Positions 28,186 to 36,891 of a stretch of 64,000 nt of DNA are shown here, in pieces. The position numbers and the translations under genes are program-made. The DNA is from Burkholderiales bacterium (GTDB lineage Bacteria > Pseudomonadota > Gammaproteobacteria > Burkholderiales > UBA6910). Where the stretch lies: positions 248,001 through 312,000 of the forward strand of contig BPKG01000002.1 in assembly GCA_026005015.1 (NCBI GenBank), in the 5' to 3' direction. The notes below the pieces were generated by a model. It saw nothing but the letters and a program-made list of their open reading frames with translations. It ran no database searches and was not told the origin of the DNA. Numbering within the stretch: the first letter of the stretch is position 1; every line of letters starts with the position of its first letter.

Positions 28186-29127
28186 TCATGGCTGCGGCCT
28201 GAGATCGAGGCGGAGCGGATTGACGCCCCACCCCTCCACCGGCCGCGCTGGCCGGGTCGGCAGGCCATAATGGCGCGAACGGTCGAACAAGGGAACTCCC
28301 GGCGCCAGCATCGAGTGGTAGAACCACATCATGGCGTTCGCCATCTCGGCCGGCCGTTCGCGGGTGACGAAGTGGCCGCAGTCCAGGACCAGGACCGCCT
28401 TCAGGCCCGGCACGTGCTCTTCCATGCCCTGAGCGTACTCCATCGGCTGCCGCGGATCATGCTCGCCGTGCACGTAGAGCACCGGCATCGTGAACTTCGC
28501 GTAATCCACCGGGCTGCTCTTGCGAATGTCGCGAAAATAGCGGGGCACCGCCTCCGCGACGCCCGGGTGCGAGAACTTAGCGACGATTTCACGCAGCTCC
28601 TCTTCGCCGGGCCGGGTCTCAGGCTTGCACGAACTGTCGAACCAGACCCGCACATACGCGTCGGCGTTGCCCATGAGCCTGGCCGCGGCCTCCGGATTGA
28701 GCGCGTTCCAGTGGTGATGCAACGCGTTGCGCGGATCGTAACGGTGGAGCGACAGACAACATCTGATATAGCGCTCCACCCGCTCCGGCGCCTGGTCGCA
28801 CACATGATCGCCGACCATGACCCCCTAATCGTGCCCCGCCAGGAGAAACCGCTCGATGCCAATGCCGTCGAGGGTGGCCAGCAGCTCGCGGGCCACGTTG
28901 TTTCCCGTGTAGTCCCCATCCCTTTTATCGGACTGCCCATAGCCCTTCAGGTCGAACGCCAGGACTCTGAACTTGGTTGCAAGCACCGGTATCTGGTGCC
29001 GCCAGCAGGTCCGGCTCTCCGGTATCCCGTGCAGCAGGACCACCGGATCGTCTTCTCCCGCCTCCACCCAGTGCCTGCGCACGCCGGCGGCTTCGATGAA
29101 CTTATGCTGGAGGCCTGCGCCCATCAT
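28186..29127 (-). pseudogene. Alpha/beta hydrolase with Asp nucleophile (epoxide hydrolase / dehalogenase type), interrupted by an amber codon
   Basis: Two pieces in the same frame are separated only by TAG at 28827-28825. The first ends FLLAGHD and the second continues GVMVGDHV, so the stop falls one residue after D100 in the nucleophile elbow (Gly-His-Asp-x-Gly). The rest of the fold is present: HGIPES oxyanion-hole region, VHGEHDPRQP with an acid residue, and CGHFV with the catalytic His. A Trp or Arg codon is usual at the interrupted position, so a single substitution explains the lesion. The start overlaps the nitrilase stop (ATGA). Full length would be 313 codons. Confidence 0.85.
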
Positions 29128-30179
29128 CCGGCGGAGGCGACTCTCGCCGCCTCGTCCTCATCCTTGCCCACGACGTCGAGGCGCGGCTCCGGACGAAGAG
29201 CATCCCCCTCGAACCATACCGGGCGGTTGGGCGCGCGATTGACGGAGAGGCGGAACACGTCAAAGCGGTTGTAGTAACCCACCACGTCCTGGAGCTGGCG
29301 CGGCGCCACGGTCTCGGCGAGGTCGATTTCTGCATAGAGAATGCCTTCCTCGTCCTGTAGCACGTCGCTTATGATCGCGCCCATCGGTCCGACGATAAGA
29401 GAGATGCCGCGCGGACTTCCCTCCAGAATGCGCGCCAGGTTGGGCTCGCCCCGTGTGAGGCCGTCGAACATGGCCCGGTCCATGTAGCCGGACGAAACGA
29501 TGTTGAAAAGCTTTCCTTCAAAGGCATGGTTGCGCACCCGGATACGAATCGCTTCCGATACGTCGTAGGCGCCGGCCTCGCGCGGATCGTGCGCCGGCCA
29601 CACCGGCGGAAACGACGAGATGTGGACCTGTTCCCCCTGCGCCATTAGGGCGAATCGCGCCAGGGGGTTGGTATTCTCGCCACAGATCAGCATGCCGATC
29701 CGTCCGAGCGAGGTGTCGCTCACCCGCAGTCCGGCGCCGTCACCCGCCGCCCAGACCAGCTTTTCCCAGAAGGTGGGGACCAGCTTCCGGTGATGGTTGA
29801 CGATCCGGCCGGTCTCGTCGATCAGCACGTTCGAGTTCCACAGGCAGCCGACGCTGGCGTCGGTGGCCTCGTTGAATCCGAACGACACGATCGCGCCGTG
29901 GCGGCGCGCCGCCGCGCAGATCTGGCCCATTTCCGGGCCGTCCACCTTAATCGAGTTGGCCGCCAGTCGGCGAAAGAACTCGTGGTTGTAGAGCGGAGCC
30001 TGCAGCGCGCACCAGACGGGAAACGCCGGCAGGTAGGCCTCTGGGAACGCCACCAGTCGAGCGCCGTTTCGCGCCGCTTCTGCGATCAGCGAACAGGCTT
30101 TTTGGACGGTGGCTTCCGCGTCAAGAAACACGGGAGCCACGTGCATGGCCGCCACCTTGTACGCTGGATAGGTGATCAT
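29124..30179 (-). CDS. Nitrilase (C-N hydrolase family, aliphatic nitrilase-like)
   Basis: The 351-residue protein has the full catalytic set: E47 in AFPEAYLPAFP, K132 in HHRKLVPTFWEK and C166 in LICGENTNPLARF. The GENTNPLAR and SSFPPVWP stretches place it in the true nitrilase branch (R-CN to R-COOH plus ammonia) rather than the amidase branches. Nitrilases of this type form cytoplasmic spirals. It sits between a GST and the Asp-nucleophile hydrolase and shares the operon with TAXI-TRAP system 3. This suggests uptake and hydrolysis of a nitrile-bearing compound. Confidence 0.92.
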   Translation of the reverse strand: MITYPAYKVAAMHVAPVFLDAEATVQKACSLIAEAARNGARLVAFPEAYLPAFPVWCALQAPLYNHEFFRRLAANSIKVDGPEMGQICAAARRHGAIVSFGFNEATDASVGCLWNSNVLIDETGRIVNHHRKLVPTFWEKLVWAAGDGAGLRVSDTSLGRIGMLICGENTNPLARFALMAQGEQVHISSFPPVWPAHDPREAGAYDVSEAIRIRVRNHAFEGKLFNIVSSGYMDRAMFDGLTRGEPNLARILEGSPRGISLIVGPMGAIISDVLQDEEGILYAEIDLAETVAPRQLQDVVGYYNRFDVFRLSVNRAPNRPVWFEGDALRPEPRLDVVGKDEDEAARVASAG

Positions 30180-30263
30180 GGAACTGAATCCTCTCGGTTA
30201 CGCCAAAGATAAAAGCCGTGATGCGGCTCCCCGCACCTGCCACAGTGCTCATCAAAGGGGCGC

Positions 30264-30887
30264 TCACATGCCCGGCATGGGAGTGAACCCGGGCAGCGCC
30301 TTGATCCGCTCGACCCACGCTTTCACATGCCGGTAGTCTTCGATACTAATCCCTCCTTGATATGCCAGCCCGACGTACGGAAAGCAGGCGAGATCTGCAA
30401 TGGTGGGCCGGCCGCATTCCAGCCATTCCCGTGAAGCCAGGTGACCGTTCATGACGTTGAGGATTGCATGTCCCCGTCGGGTCACCAAGTCGATATTAAC
30501 CTTCGCGTTCATCAAGTAGTACAGCCGAGCCAGATTGAGGCTGTTCTGAATCTCGTTCGCCGCCACCGAAAGCCATTGGACCACCTGCGCCATGGGAAGC
30601 GCCTCAGACGGCAGCCATTGCTCGCCTCCGTACTTACGGGCCAGGTAGACCAGAATGGCCTGCGAGTCCCGCAGCACTGTCTCGCCTTCCACGAGCACCG
30701 GAATCTGCCCGAGCGGATTGAGGGAGATAAAGGGTTCCCGGCGATTCTCGCCACCAGAGATATCCACCGGAATCTCCTGATAGGAAAGCTTCAGGAACCC
30801 GAGCAACAACCGGACCTTATGGCAATTCCCGGATTGTGGGCGGGCGTAGAGTTTACGAGTTGAGGCTTCCTTCACCGTTTCCTTCAC
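30264..30887 (-). CDS. Glutathione S-transferase family protein
   Basis: The 207-residue protein has an N-terminal thioredoxin-like domain (KLYARPQSGNCHKVRLLL, cis-Pro region QIPVLVEGE, glutathione-binding DSQAI) and an all-helical C-terminal domain with GRPTIADLACFPYV. Such GSTs conjugate glutathione to electrophiles or remove halides. The translation start is a GTG, with another GTG at 30875 as an equally plausible choice. It lies between the TRAP permease and nitrilase genes on the same strand. Confidence 0.9.
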   Translation of the reverse strand: MKETVKEASTRKLYARPQSGNCHKVRLLLGFLKLSYQEIPVDISGGENRREPFISLNPLGQIPVLVEGETVLRDSQAILVYLARKYGGEQWLPSEALPMAQVVQWLSVAANEIQNSLNLARLYYLMNAKVNIDLVTRRGHAILNVMNGHLASREWLECGRPTIADLACFPYVGLAYQGGISIEDYRHVKAWVERIKALPGFTPMPGM

Positions 30888-31002
30888 TTACCTTTCACGA
30901 GCGCTCAGTTTATCTTGCCGCCGCCTTCGCCTGCGCGCGCCGTCAAGCATCCAAACAAGAGATCGAATAGCTACGGCAGCCATTGATCCTGAGAATGGCA
31001 GA

Positions 31003-32934
31003 TCACCGTTCTATTTCCAAGGCAGCTACCGCCTTGGCCATCATCCGCCTTTTGGACCTCCGATAAATCCAGAAGCCGATGAGCAAGACTAGAGGCGCCA
31101 TGCTGATCCATGGATTCCGCCATTCGTAGTACAGCAAAGCGGCTATGGGACCTGACAGCAGGTATATCCTCTCGCCTGTTTTTAAACGGCCCATAAAGCC
31201 ACCGTAAACGGCCGCTGAGAACATCAACGTGCTGATACAGAGCAGACCTGTTGCGACCAGTGTCTCTCCCGTGAAGTTAGGGAATTGCAGCGAATTTGGA
31301 AACGCTACCATGAAAAATGGCAGTAGCAAGCAGATTCCTCCCAGCTTGAAGCACTCTATGCAGGTCTGTCTGAACGATCCCCCTGAGATCCGCACGGCCA
31401 TCAGACACCCAACGGCAACCGGCGGGGTGAAAGCAGAAAACACAGCAAAATAAAAGCCAAAGAAGTGAGCCGCCAGCGGATCCACCCCTACGTCGATCAG
31501 GGAAGGAATCACGACGATGGCGGCCAGTGAATAAGCTGCCGGGGTCGGTAGTCCCATACCGATGAAGATTGTTATCGCCATGCCAAGCAACAATGCGATC
31601 TCCAGGCTGTTGCCGGAGAGATCGATCATCAACCGGGAGAACAGTGTGCCAAGCCCGGTCGTGACCAGCATCTGGACGATCACTCCAATTGCCGCAAGGA
31701 TGATGGCGAGCTGCGCGCCGGCGAGCGCCCCGTTACGTAAACCCAGCACAATGCCCTTGATTGACGGCCGATACTTTTTAGGCCGCAAGAGGCTGAACCC
31801 GATGATGGTGGCAATGCCGACAAGTGCCGCCAGACCGGCAGAATATCTTAGCGATAGCAAAACTACGACAAGCGCGATGGACGGCAGGAACGACGGAAGG
31901 ATCCACAAGATCTTCTGCCAGTCGACCGCCTGGCGCTCGAACGGAATTTGTGGGGAAGCTTGCACAAGCGCATAAACGGCAATCGCAAGGGTGATCATGT
32001 AGATAAAAGCCGGAAGGATGGCAGCGGCGGCCACCTCGACATAAGAGATTCCCAGAATTACGGCCATAAGGAAGGCCCCCAAACCCATGACGGGTGGGAT
32101 GATCTGGGAGCCATTGGCCGCCATGACTTCGATGGCACCTGCCTGGTCTTTCGTAAAGCCGCCTCGGATCATCGTGGGAATGGTCATGGAGCCGCTCAGC
32201 GCGATGCAGCTTACGGTCTGCCCTGTTACCATACCGACCAGCGAGCTTGCTGCGATGCACGAATACGCAACTCCGCCACGAAGGAGGTTTCCGATGGCTT
32301 TCCCGATCTCCTCAAACATGTCAAGCACGAGGGTGCTGGTCATGAGGCCGCCGTAGACCAGCAACAGCAGGATCGTGTCCGCCGAAAGCGGAATAAACGT
32401 GTAGACGCCTCGCGGACCGCCCATGCCGGCTAAGTAGCTCATCACTACCTCGGGAGAGAACTTGAGCTCCGCCACCGGGCTCGGGAACAGATGGCCGAGC
32501 CCGAAGTAAAGCGCCGCCGCCAGGCAAACCACGGTCAGTGCCGTCCCCCACACTACCCAGTTGAGGCCAAATACCGCGATCAGGAGTAGGAGTCCTATGA
32601 AGTACTGGAAACCCGTGATGAACGGCTGGTTCAGCTCCAGCTCTTGCGCCATCGCGTAGAGGTAGACGGTAGAAATCAGTGCGCACGCGGCCATGACGCC
32701 AGCGAACACGAACCATGCCAGGCGCTTGCCGCCCTTCGTCGCTCCACCGCGGTCGATCGCCGTATACAGCGCGATCAGGAGCAGGATCGCGCCCAGATGC
32801 ATCGTGTAGTGTTCCATCGCGTTGTGGAACGTCCACAGCACGGCCATGCCGTGGTACGCGACCATCACCAGCGCGATGACCGTATAGATCGGCTCCAGCG
32901 CGCGCAGGAAGAGGGGGGAACGGGTAGCGTTCAT
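31003..32934 (-). CDS. TRAP transporter fused permease (system 3)
   Basis: The 643-residue polytopic protein carries the TAXI-type DctQM fusion marks AANGSQIIPPVMGLGAFLMA and IGMGLPTPAAYSLAAIVVIP. Codon use is visibly more AT-rich than in the other two TRAP permeases, with frequent A/T third positions, which suggests separate acquisition. It is the second gene of the minus-strand operon that continues into GST, nitrilase and hydrolase. Confidence 0.93.
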   Translation of the reverse strand: MNATRSPLFLRALEPIYTVIALVMVAYHGMAVLWTFHNAMEHYTMHLGAILLLIALYTAIDRGGATKGGKRLAWFVFAGVMAACALISTVYLYAMAQELELNQPFITGFQYFIGLLLLIAVFGLNWVVWGTALTVVCLAAALYFGLGHLFPSPVAELKFSPEVVMSYLAGMGGPRGVYTFIPLSADTILLLLVYGGLMTSTLVLDMFEEIGKAIGNLLRGGVAYSCIAASSLVGMVTGQTVSCIALSGSMTIPTMIRGGFTKDQAGAIEVMAANGSQIIPPVMGLGAFLMAVILGISYVEVAAAAILPAFIYMITLAIAVYALVQASPQIPFERQAVDWQKILWILPSFLPSIALVVVLLSLRYSAGLAALVGIATIIGFSLLRPKKYRPSIKGIVLGLRNGALAGAQLAIILAAIGVIVQMLVTTGLGTLFSRLMIDLSGNSLEIALLLGMAITIFIGMGLPTPAAYSLAAIVVIPSLIDVGVDPLAAHFFGFYFAVFSAFTPPVAVGCLMAVRISGGSFRQTCIECFKLGGICLLLPFFMVAFPNSLQFPNFTGETLVATGLLCISTLMFSAAVYGGFMGRLKTGERIYLLSGPIAALLYYEWRNPWISMAPLVLLIGFWIYRRSKRRMMAKAVAALEIER

Positions 32935-33053
32935 GGCTGGGTCATGGGTTTGTCAGCCGCGTAGGACGAGGTGGCGTGGAAAGACGACGGGCTGCCCGGT
33001 GCCCGAGACGATTCTGGAGATTCTGGCGTCCTCCGGCACGTTCAGCGGTCCAC

Positions 33054-34142
33054 TTACTTGCCCAGCCCCAGTTCCTTGTAGGCCCGCATCGCTCCGGGAT
33101 GGACCGCTTCCGGCGTAAGGCGCGCCGCCGCCGAGATGCTCTCCGGCGTCCAGATCTTGCCCATGGCGTTGTACTGCGCCACGACGGGACCCATCTTCAC
33201 CCAGAGCTTGGTGAGCTCGTAGGCCAGGTCTCCCGGAAACGACTTATGGGCGGTCAACAGCAGATAGTTGCCGAAGGTGGTCACTTCTTCGGGCTGGTTC
33301 GGGAGCGTGTTGGGCGGGTAGCGCCGCACGTGGAAGTTGGCGCCGGTCTTCTTGTTGTATTCCTCGATCACCGATGGCGGAATGCTGATGTAGCGGAACG
33401 GCCGGTTGGAGGCCTCGAGCAGCTTGAAAGGACTCGGCTGTATGGTGTGCTTGAATCCGTCGCTGGAGAACATTACGATGGTGGCCACGTCCGCCCGGCC
33501 GTCCAGCAGCGCCTCCACGTTCGGATCGGTGCCCAGCATGTTGAGCGACTTGAGCTTCTTCAACATGCCGGTGCCCTCGAGGATCATGCGCGGATACATG
33601 CCCCACTCGTTTTGCGATATGAGGCCCGTGGCGACCCGCTTACCGGCGAAGTCTTCGAACTTTTGGATCTTAGGGTCAGTGGTCACGAAAACGATGCCAG
33701 TCAGCGCCATGACGCCGATGATGCGATAGTCGGCCGCTGCCTTGAGAGGCTCGGGATAGTAGGGCTTGAGGCCCGTTTTGGCTGCCCACTCGAGCACCGA
33801 TCCGGAACCGATGACCGAGTTTTGCCACAGACCAGGATTTTCGGCAAAGTATTTAACGTTGTAGTTGAACCCGGGTGTCTCTACCGCGATGGGCCGCAAC
33901 CACGGATGGTTTTCCGAGGCGCGCGTCTGCATCACCGCAAATGCTTCGTATGGGCCAGACCCTGCCGGAGAGATCAAGATTGAGACTTTACGCTCCTGCT
34001 GCGCATGGGCCGGATGGGGCGTCCACGAGGCCGACACAAGTCCCAGCAACGCCGCGCCGGCGATCGACAACAGACGGTACCGGACGAGGCGAGCAGCAGG
34101 ATCACCCGGTTTTTTGCTGCCAAAATTCGAGTACATGTTCAT
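33054..34142 (-). CDS. TAXI-family TRAP transporter solute-binding protein (system 3)
   Basis: The 362-residue protein has a long N-region and a hydrophobic signal segment about 27-40, with a likely cleavage at AHAQQE. Its ligand-binding body is more divergent than in systems 1 and 2: the usual TGGxxGxYY is replaced by VSILISPAGSGPYEAFAVMQ. It still keeps FEDFAGKRVATGLISQNEWG and the C-terminal HPGAMRAYKELGLGK. A GAGGAGGG Shine-Dalgarno precedes the ATG. A 16-bp palindrome lies about 80 bp upstream. It is the first gene of the operon. Confidence 0.9.
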   Translation of the reverse strand: MNMYSNFGSKKPGDPAARLVRYRLLSIAGAALLGLVSASWTPHPAHAQQERKVSILISPAGSGPYEAFAVMQTRASENHPWLRPIAVETPGFNYNVKYFAENPGLWQNSVIGSGSVLEWAAKTGLKPYYPEPLKAAADYRIIGVMALTGIVFVTTDPKIQKFEDFAGKRVATGLISQNEWGMYPRMILEGTGMLKKLKSLNMLGTDPNVEALLDGRADVATIVMFSSDGFKHTIQPSPFKLLEASNRPFRYISIPPSVIEEYNKKTGANFHVRRYPPNTLPNQPEEVTTFGNYLLLTAHKSFPGDLAYELTKLWVKMGPVVAQYNAMGKIWTPESISAAARLTPEAVHPGAMRAYKELGLGK

Positions 34143-34222
34143 GGACCCTCCTCGTTTGAATGGAGCCGCGAGACCCCTCGGACTCGTTTTGCCCCATCAT
34201 CGCCCTGTGCTCAGGAGAGATC

Positions 34223-34238
34223 TGTCAAGTTCTTGACA
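34223..34238. promoter_or_regulatory. Candidate regulator box TGTCAAGTTCTTGACA (operon side)
   Basis: A 7-bp inverted repeat with a 2-bp centre lies in the divergent region between the TAXI-3 operon and the CBS-BON gene. It differs at one of 16 positions from the box at 36069. Size and symmetry fit a Crp/Fnr-family dimer, and such a regulator is encoded 0.9 kb away. It contains TTGACA on both strands, so overlap with a -35 element is also possible. Confidence 0.6.
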
Positions 34239-34359
34239 TTGGCTTGAGGAGCGCCCTCGCGGCGGACCATACTGGTATCGGAAGCTCGGCCTCGCCGGCA
34301 TAGGACGGATCGATGCGGCTGCCGGTAACGCCTAGACTGAAAACTTGCGAGGAAGTTGA

Positions 34360-35061
34360 ATGGAAGCCAAAGATGTGATGGCCCCGAACGTCATTACCGT
34401 GACGCCCGACTCCCCGGTGCAGGAAATCGCCTCGTTGCTGGTGGAAAACAGGATCAGCGCCGTGCCGGTGGTGGACGCTGCGGGCCGGCTGGTGGGCATT
34501 GTCAGCGAAGGCGATTTGATGCGACGCAGCGAAACCGACACCCTGCCGCGCGCCTCACCCTGGCTGTCGCTCCTGATCAGGCCAGATGAAAGCGCTCGCG
34601 TGTACGCCAAGGCCCACGGTCAGCACGCCCGGGACGTCCTGACGACGGACGTGATCACCGTGGACGAGCACATGCCGCTGACCGAGGTGGCGGCAATCTT
34701 CGAACGAAAACGAAACTACATCAAGCGGGTCCCGGTCATGCGCGGCGGCACGCTGGTCGGCATCGTGAGTCGCGCCAATCTGCTGCAGGGGTTGGTGGCG
34801 CAAAAGCCTCAACCCGGCGCTTCCGCCGACGACAGCGAGATCCGTGCCCGGGCGCTCGAGGCGCTTCGCGAAGCCGGCCTCGACGGCCTGCGGATCAATC
34901 CCGTGGTCTCGGGTGGGGTCGTCCAGCTTTGGGGCGCCGTCAACTCGGAGGCGGAGCGGCAGGCGGCCCTGGTCGCTGCGGAAAACGTGGACGGCGTGGC
35001 GGGCGTGGAGGATCATTTGAGCGTGCTCTCGGCGATGCTGCGCGGCGCCTGGCCGGGCTGA
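34360..35061 (+). CDS. CBS-domain pair plus BON domain protein
   Basis: The 233-residue soluble protein has two CBS motifs (about 7-58 with DVMAPNVITVTPDSPVQEIA, and about 90-148 with DVLTTDVITVDEHMPLTEVA). A C-terminal BON domain (about 155-222; GLRINPVVSGGVVQLWGAVN) follows. CBS pairs bind adenine nucleotides and act as energy or redox sensors; the BON domain is often membrane- or ligand-associated. It is transcribed divergently from the TAXI-3 operon and is followed by the Crp/Fnr gene. The role is likely regulatory, not defined. Confidence 0.9.
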   Translation: MEAKDVMAPNVITVTPDSPVQEIASLLVENRISAVPVVDAAGRLVGIVSEGDLMRRSETDTLPRASPWLSLLIRPDESARVYAKAHGQHARDVLTTDVITVDEHMPLTEVAAIFERKRNYIKRVPVMRGGTLVGIVSRANLLQGLVAQKPQPGASADDSEIRARALEALREAGLDGLRINPVVSGGVVQLWGAVNSEAERQAALVAAENVDGVAGVEDHLSVLSAMLRGAWPG

Positions 35062-35154
35062 GCACCTGCGGTTCCGCCGTTGCCGGGAGACCCGGTGGCC
35101 GACCAGCGGAACTAGGCTGCCGGTCGGAGGACACGCGGTCGCAACGAAAGCGCC

Positions 35155-35970
35155 ATGACATCGGACAAGATCGTTTCCATCCACCGGAGCAATCCGGGTT
35201 CAGACGCAGGCAAGGTCCGCTCTTGCCCGGGCAGGGGGCGCGCTTCGGCGCATCCCGTTCTCCATGGGCTGAGGTCGCCGGCCGCGCCGTTCGCCGCGCT
35301 CCCGCCCGAGGAAAAGGCGCTCCTCTTGTCCCGGTGCACCCGCAAGCGCATCCCCAAGGGGGGCACGGTGTTCACGCAGGGCCACCTACATACGGCCACG
35401 TACATCATCGAGAGCGGGCTCGTGCGCACCTATTACACGGCCGCCACCGGAAAAGAGGTGACGATGGCCTATTGGTCCGAGGGCGATCTCATCGGCGGAC
35501 CCAACGTGCTGACCGCCGATACCGCCCACGTGTGGTCGGCCCGGGCGGTGGAGGATTCAGTCGTCTGGTGCATCGCTGCGAAGGAGCTGGAAAACCTGGT
35601 CCACACGCGGCCGCTGATCGCGCGTTTCGTCATCGATTCGATGACGGTCAAGCTGTTTTGGGTTTCGTCCCTGCTGCAGGCGTTCGGCACCCAGTCGGTG
35701 TTTCTGCGGCTTGCCCATCTGCTGCTCAAGCTGGCGGAGATGTACGGGGTGCCGACCCGCACGGGCATAGCCATCCGCCACCACTTCACCCAGGAAGACC
35801 TGGCCAACATGGTGGGGGCCACGCGGCAATGGGTCAGCACCACGCTGCGCCACTTCCAGCGCGACAACATCATCCGCTCCGGGAAACGCCACCTGGAGAT
35901 CCAGAACATCGAGCTCCTGCGCCGCATCGTCGGCGAGCGCGACCCCACGGGCGGCCCGCGGAAAGAGTAG
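35155..35970 (+). CDS. Crp/Fnr family transcriptional regulator
   Basis: The 271-residue protein has an unusually long, unstructured-looking N-terminal lead (about 1-45), a cyclic-nucleotide-binding-type beta-barrel (about 46-150), a dimerisation helix and a winged HTH (211-236, FTQEDLANMVGATRQWVSTT). Only C24 and C61 lie in the N-terminal half, so there is no FNR-type iron-sulfur cluster. The recognition helix (TRQWVSTTL) differs from both CRP (RE..R) and FNR (E..SR). The likely targets are the two palindromes at 34223 and 36069 on either side of the gene. Confidence 0.9.
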   Translation: MTSDKIVSIHRSNPGSDAGKVRSCPGRGRASAHPVLHGLRSPAAPFAALPPEEKALLLSRCTRKRIPKGGTVFTQGHLHTATYIIESGLVRTYYTAATGKEVTMAYWSEGDLIGGPNVLTADTAHVWSARAVEDSVVWCIAAKELENLVHTRPLIARFVIDSMTVKLFWVSSLLQAFGTQSVFLRLAHLLLKLAEMYGVPTRTGIAIRHHFTQEDLANMVGATRQWVSTTLRHFQRDNIIRSGKRHLEIQNIELLRRIVGERDPTGGPRKE

Positions 35971-36068
35971 CGCTGCCCCACCGGGCGCCATGGGCGTCCC
36001 GCCGGATGGCGGCCCCCGGCGCAATAGACATCGCTCGTTTTTGCCACCCCCCTGTGACGTGCATCGTT

Positions 36069-36084
36069 TGTCAAGTTGTTGACA
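36069..36084. promoter_or_regulatory. Candidate regulator box TGTCAAGTTGTTGACA (HAD side)
   Basis: This is an inverted repeat with 6-bp arms and a 4-bp centre, identical to the 34223 box at 15 of 16 positions. It ends 63 bp before the HAD gene start. Its spacing to the start codon resembles that of the other copy (about 80 bp). Activator binding to both promoters by the adjacent Crp/Fnr protein is the simplest reading. Confidence 0.6.
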
Positions 36085-36147
36085 GACGGGGCGGCGGCGT
36101 TTTCAGCACCATGGTTGCGCAATCACCAACCGCTAAAGGAGTCTGCA

Positions 36148-36849
36148 ATGCCCAAGACGCTGCTGTTCGACACATGGGGAACGCTGGTCGACAACTATTC
36201 CATCGCCGACGTGATCGAGCCCTACGTATATGAGTGCCATCTCGCCCAGGACATCGCCCAGGACTGGCGCTTCCAGCAGAAGTGGGCCATGTTCTACACG
36301 ACGCTGTGCGACAACTTTGTGCCGCACCCCGATCTGAACGAAGCGTGCCTGCGCTGGGCCCTCGACAGGCATCACATCCAGCTTCCCGAAGCCGCGATCA
36401 AGGATATCGTCTCCCAGTACCACAAGCTGAGGGCCTATCCGGACGTGATCGGGGCGCTTAAGTCCCTGAAGGCGCAAGGCCACACGATCAAGATCGTCGC
36501 CAATCCGACCAAGAAGATGATCGAGGATCACAGCAAATACGCCGGCACGTACCAATACATCGACGAGATCATCAGCAGCGGGGAAGAGGCGAAAGCCTTC
36601 AAGCCGTCGCCCAAGGTGTTCCAGCTTGGGATCGCCCGGGCCGGATGTCCAAAGGAGAACATCCTCTGGGTGACCGGCCATTTCTGGGAGATCGTCGGCG
36701 CGGCGAAGCAGGGCCTGAAGACGGCCTGGACCAATCGGGCGCGGCAGCCGATACTCAAGATCGGCGTTACGCCCACGTATACGACGACCACTCTCCAGGA
36801 ACTGGCCGACATTCTCGCCAAGGAGGAAGGCAAAAAGGCGGTGGCCTGA
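36148..36849 (+). CDS. HAD-superfamily hydrolase, haloacid dehalogenase type II-like, with altered active site
   Basis: The 233-residue protein is read from ATG 36148 with AAAGGA upstream. It aligns by position with L-2-haloacid dehalogenases: nucleophile D8, T12, R41 and K152 are conserved. However, the usual Ser118 is A118 (IVANPT), Tyr157 is F158, and the SSNxxD motif is T176-G-H-F-W-E181. The core HAD chemistry is therefore intact but the halide/substrate pocket is changed, so classical dehalogenase activity is uncertain. It is preceded by a palindrome shared with the TAXI-3 operon and followed by a terminator. Confidence 0.85.
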   Translation: MPKTLLFDTWGTLVDNYSIADVIEPYVYECHLAQDIAQDWRFQQKWAMFYTTLCDNFVPHPDLNEACLRWALDRHHIQLPEAAIKDIVSQYHKLRAYPDVIGALKSLKAQGHTIKIVANPTKKMIEDHSKYAGTYQYIDEIISSGEEAKAFKPSPKVFQLGIARAGCPKENILWVTGHFWEIVGAAKQGLKTAWTNRARQPILKIGVTPTYTTTTLQELADILAKEEGKKAVA

Positions 36850-36861
36850 AGTCAACCAGGT

Positions 36862-36891
36862 GCGCTTCCTTGGAGAGGGAAGCGCCTTTCA
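36862..36891 (+). terminator. Terminator hairpin after the HAD gene
   Basis: GCGCTTCC (36862-36869) pairs perfectly with GGAAGCGC (36878-36885) over an 8-nt loop, followed by CTTTC. It is a short but plausible intrinsic terminator 13 bp after the stop. Confidence 0.6.

Noticed and set aside
29102-29335. Short frame with Arg-rich composition overlapping the nitrilase end
   Set aside because: It is an alternative-frame shadow; the nitrilase frame covers the region with conserved residues.
34223-34238. Reading the palindrome as a plain sigma70 -35 (TTGACA)
   Set aside because: No good -10 follows at 16-18 bp on either strand and the second copy has the same symmetry, so an operator is the better reading.
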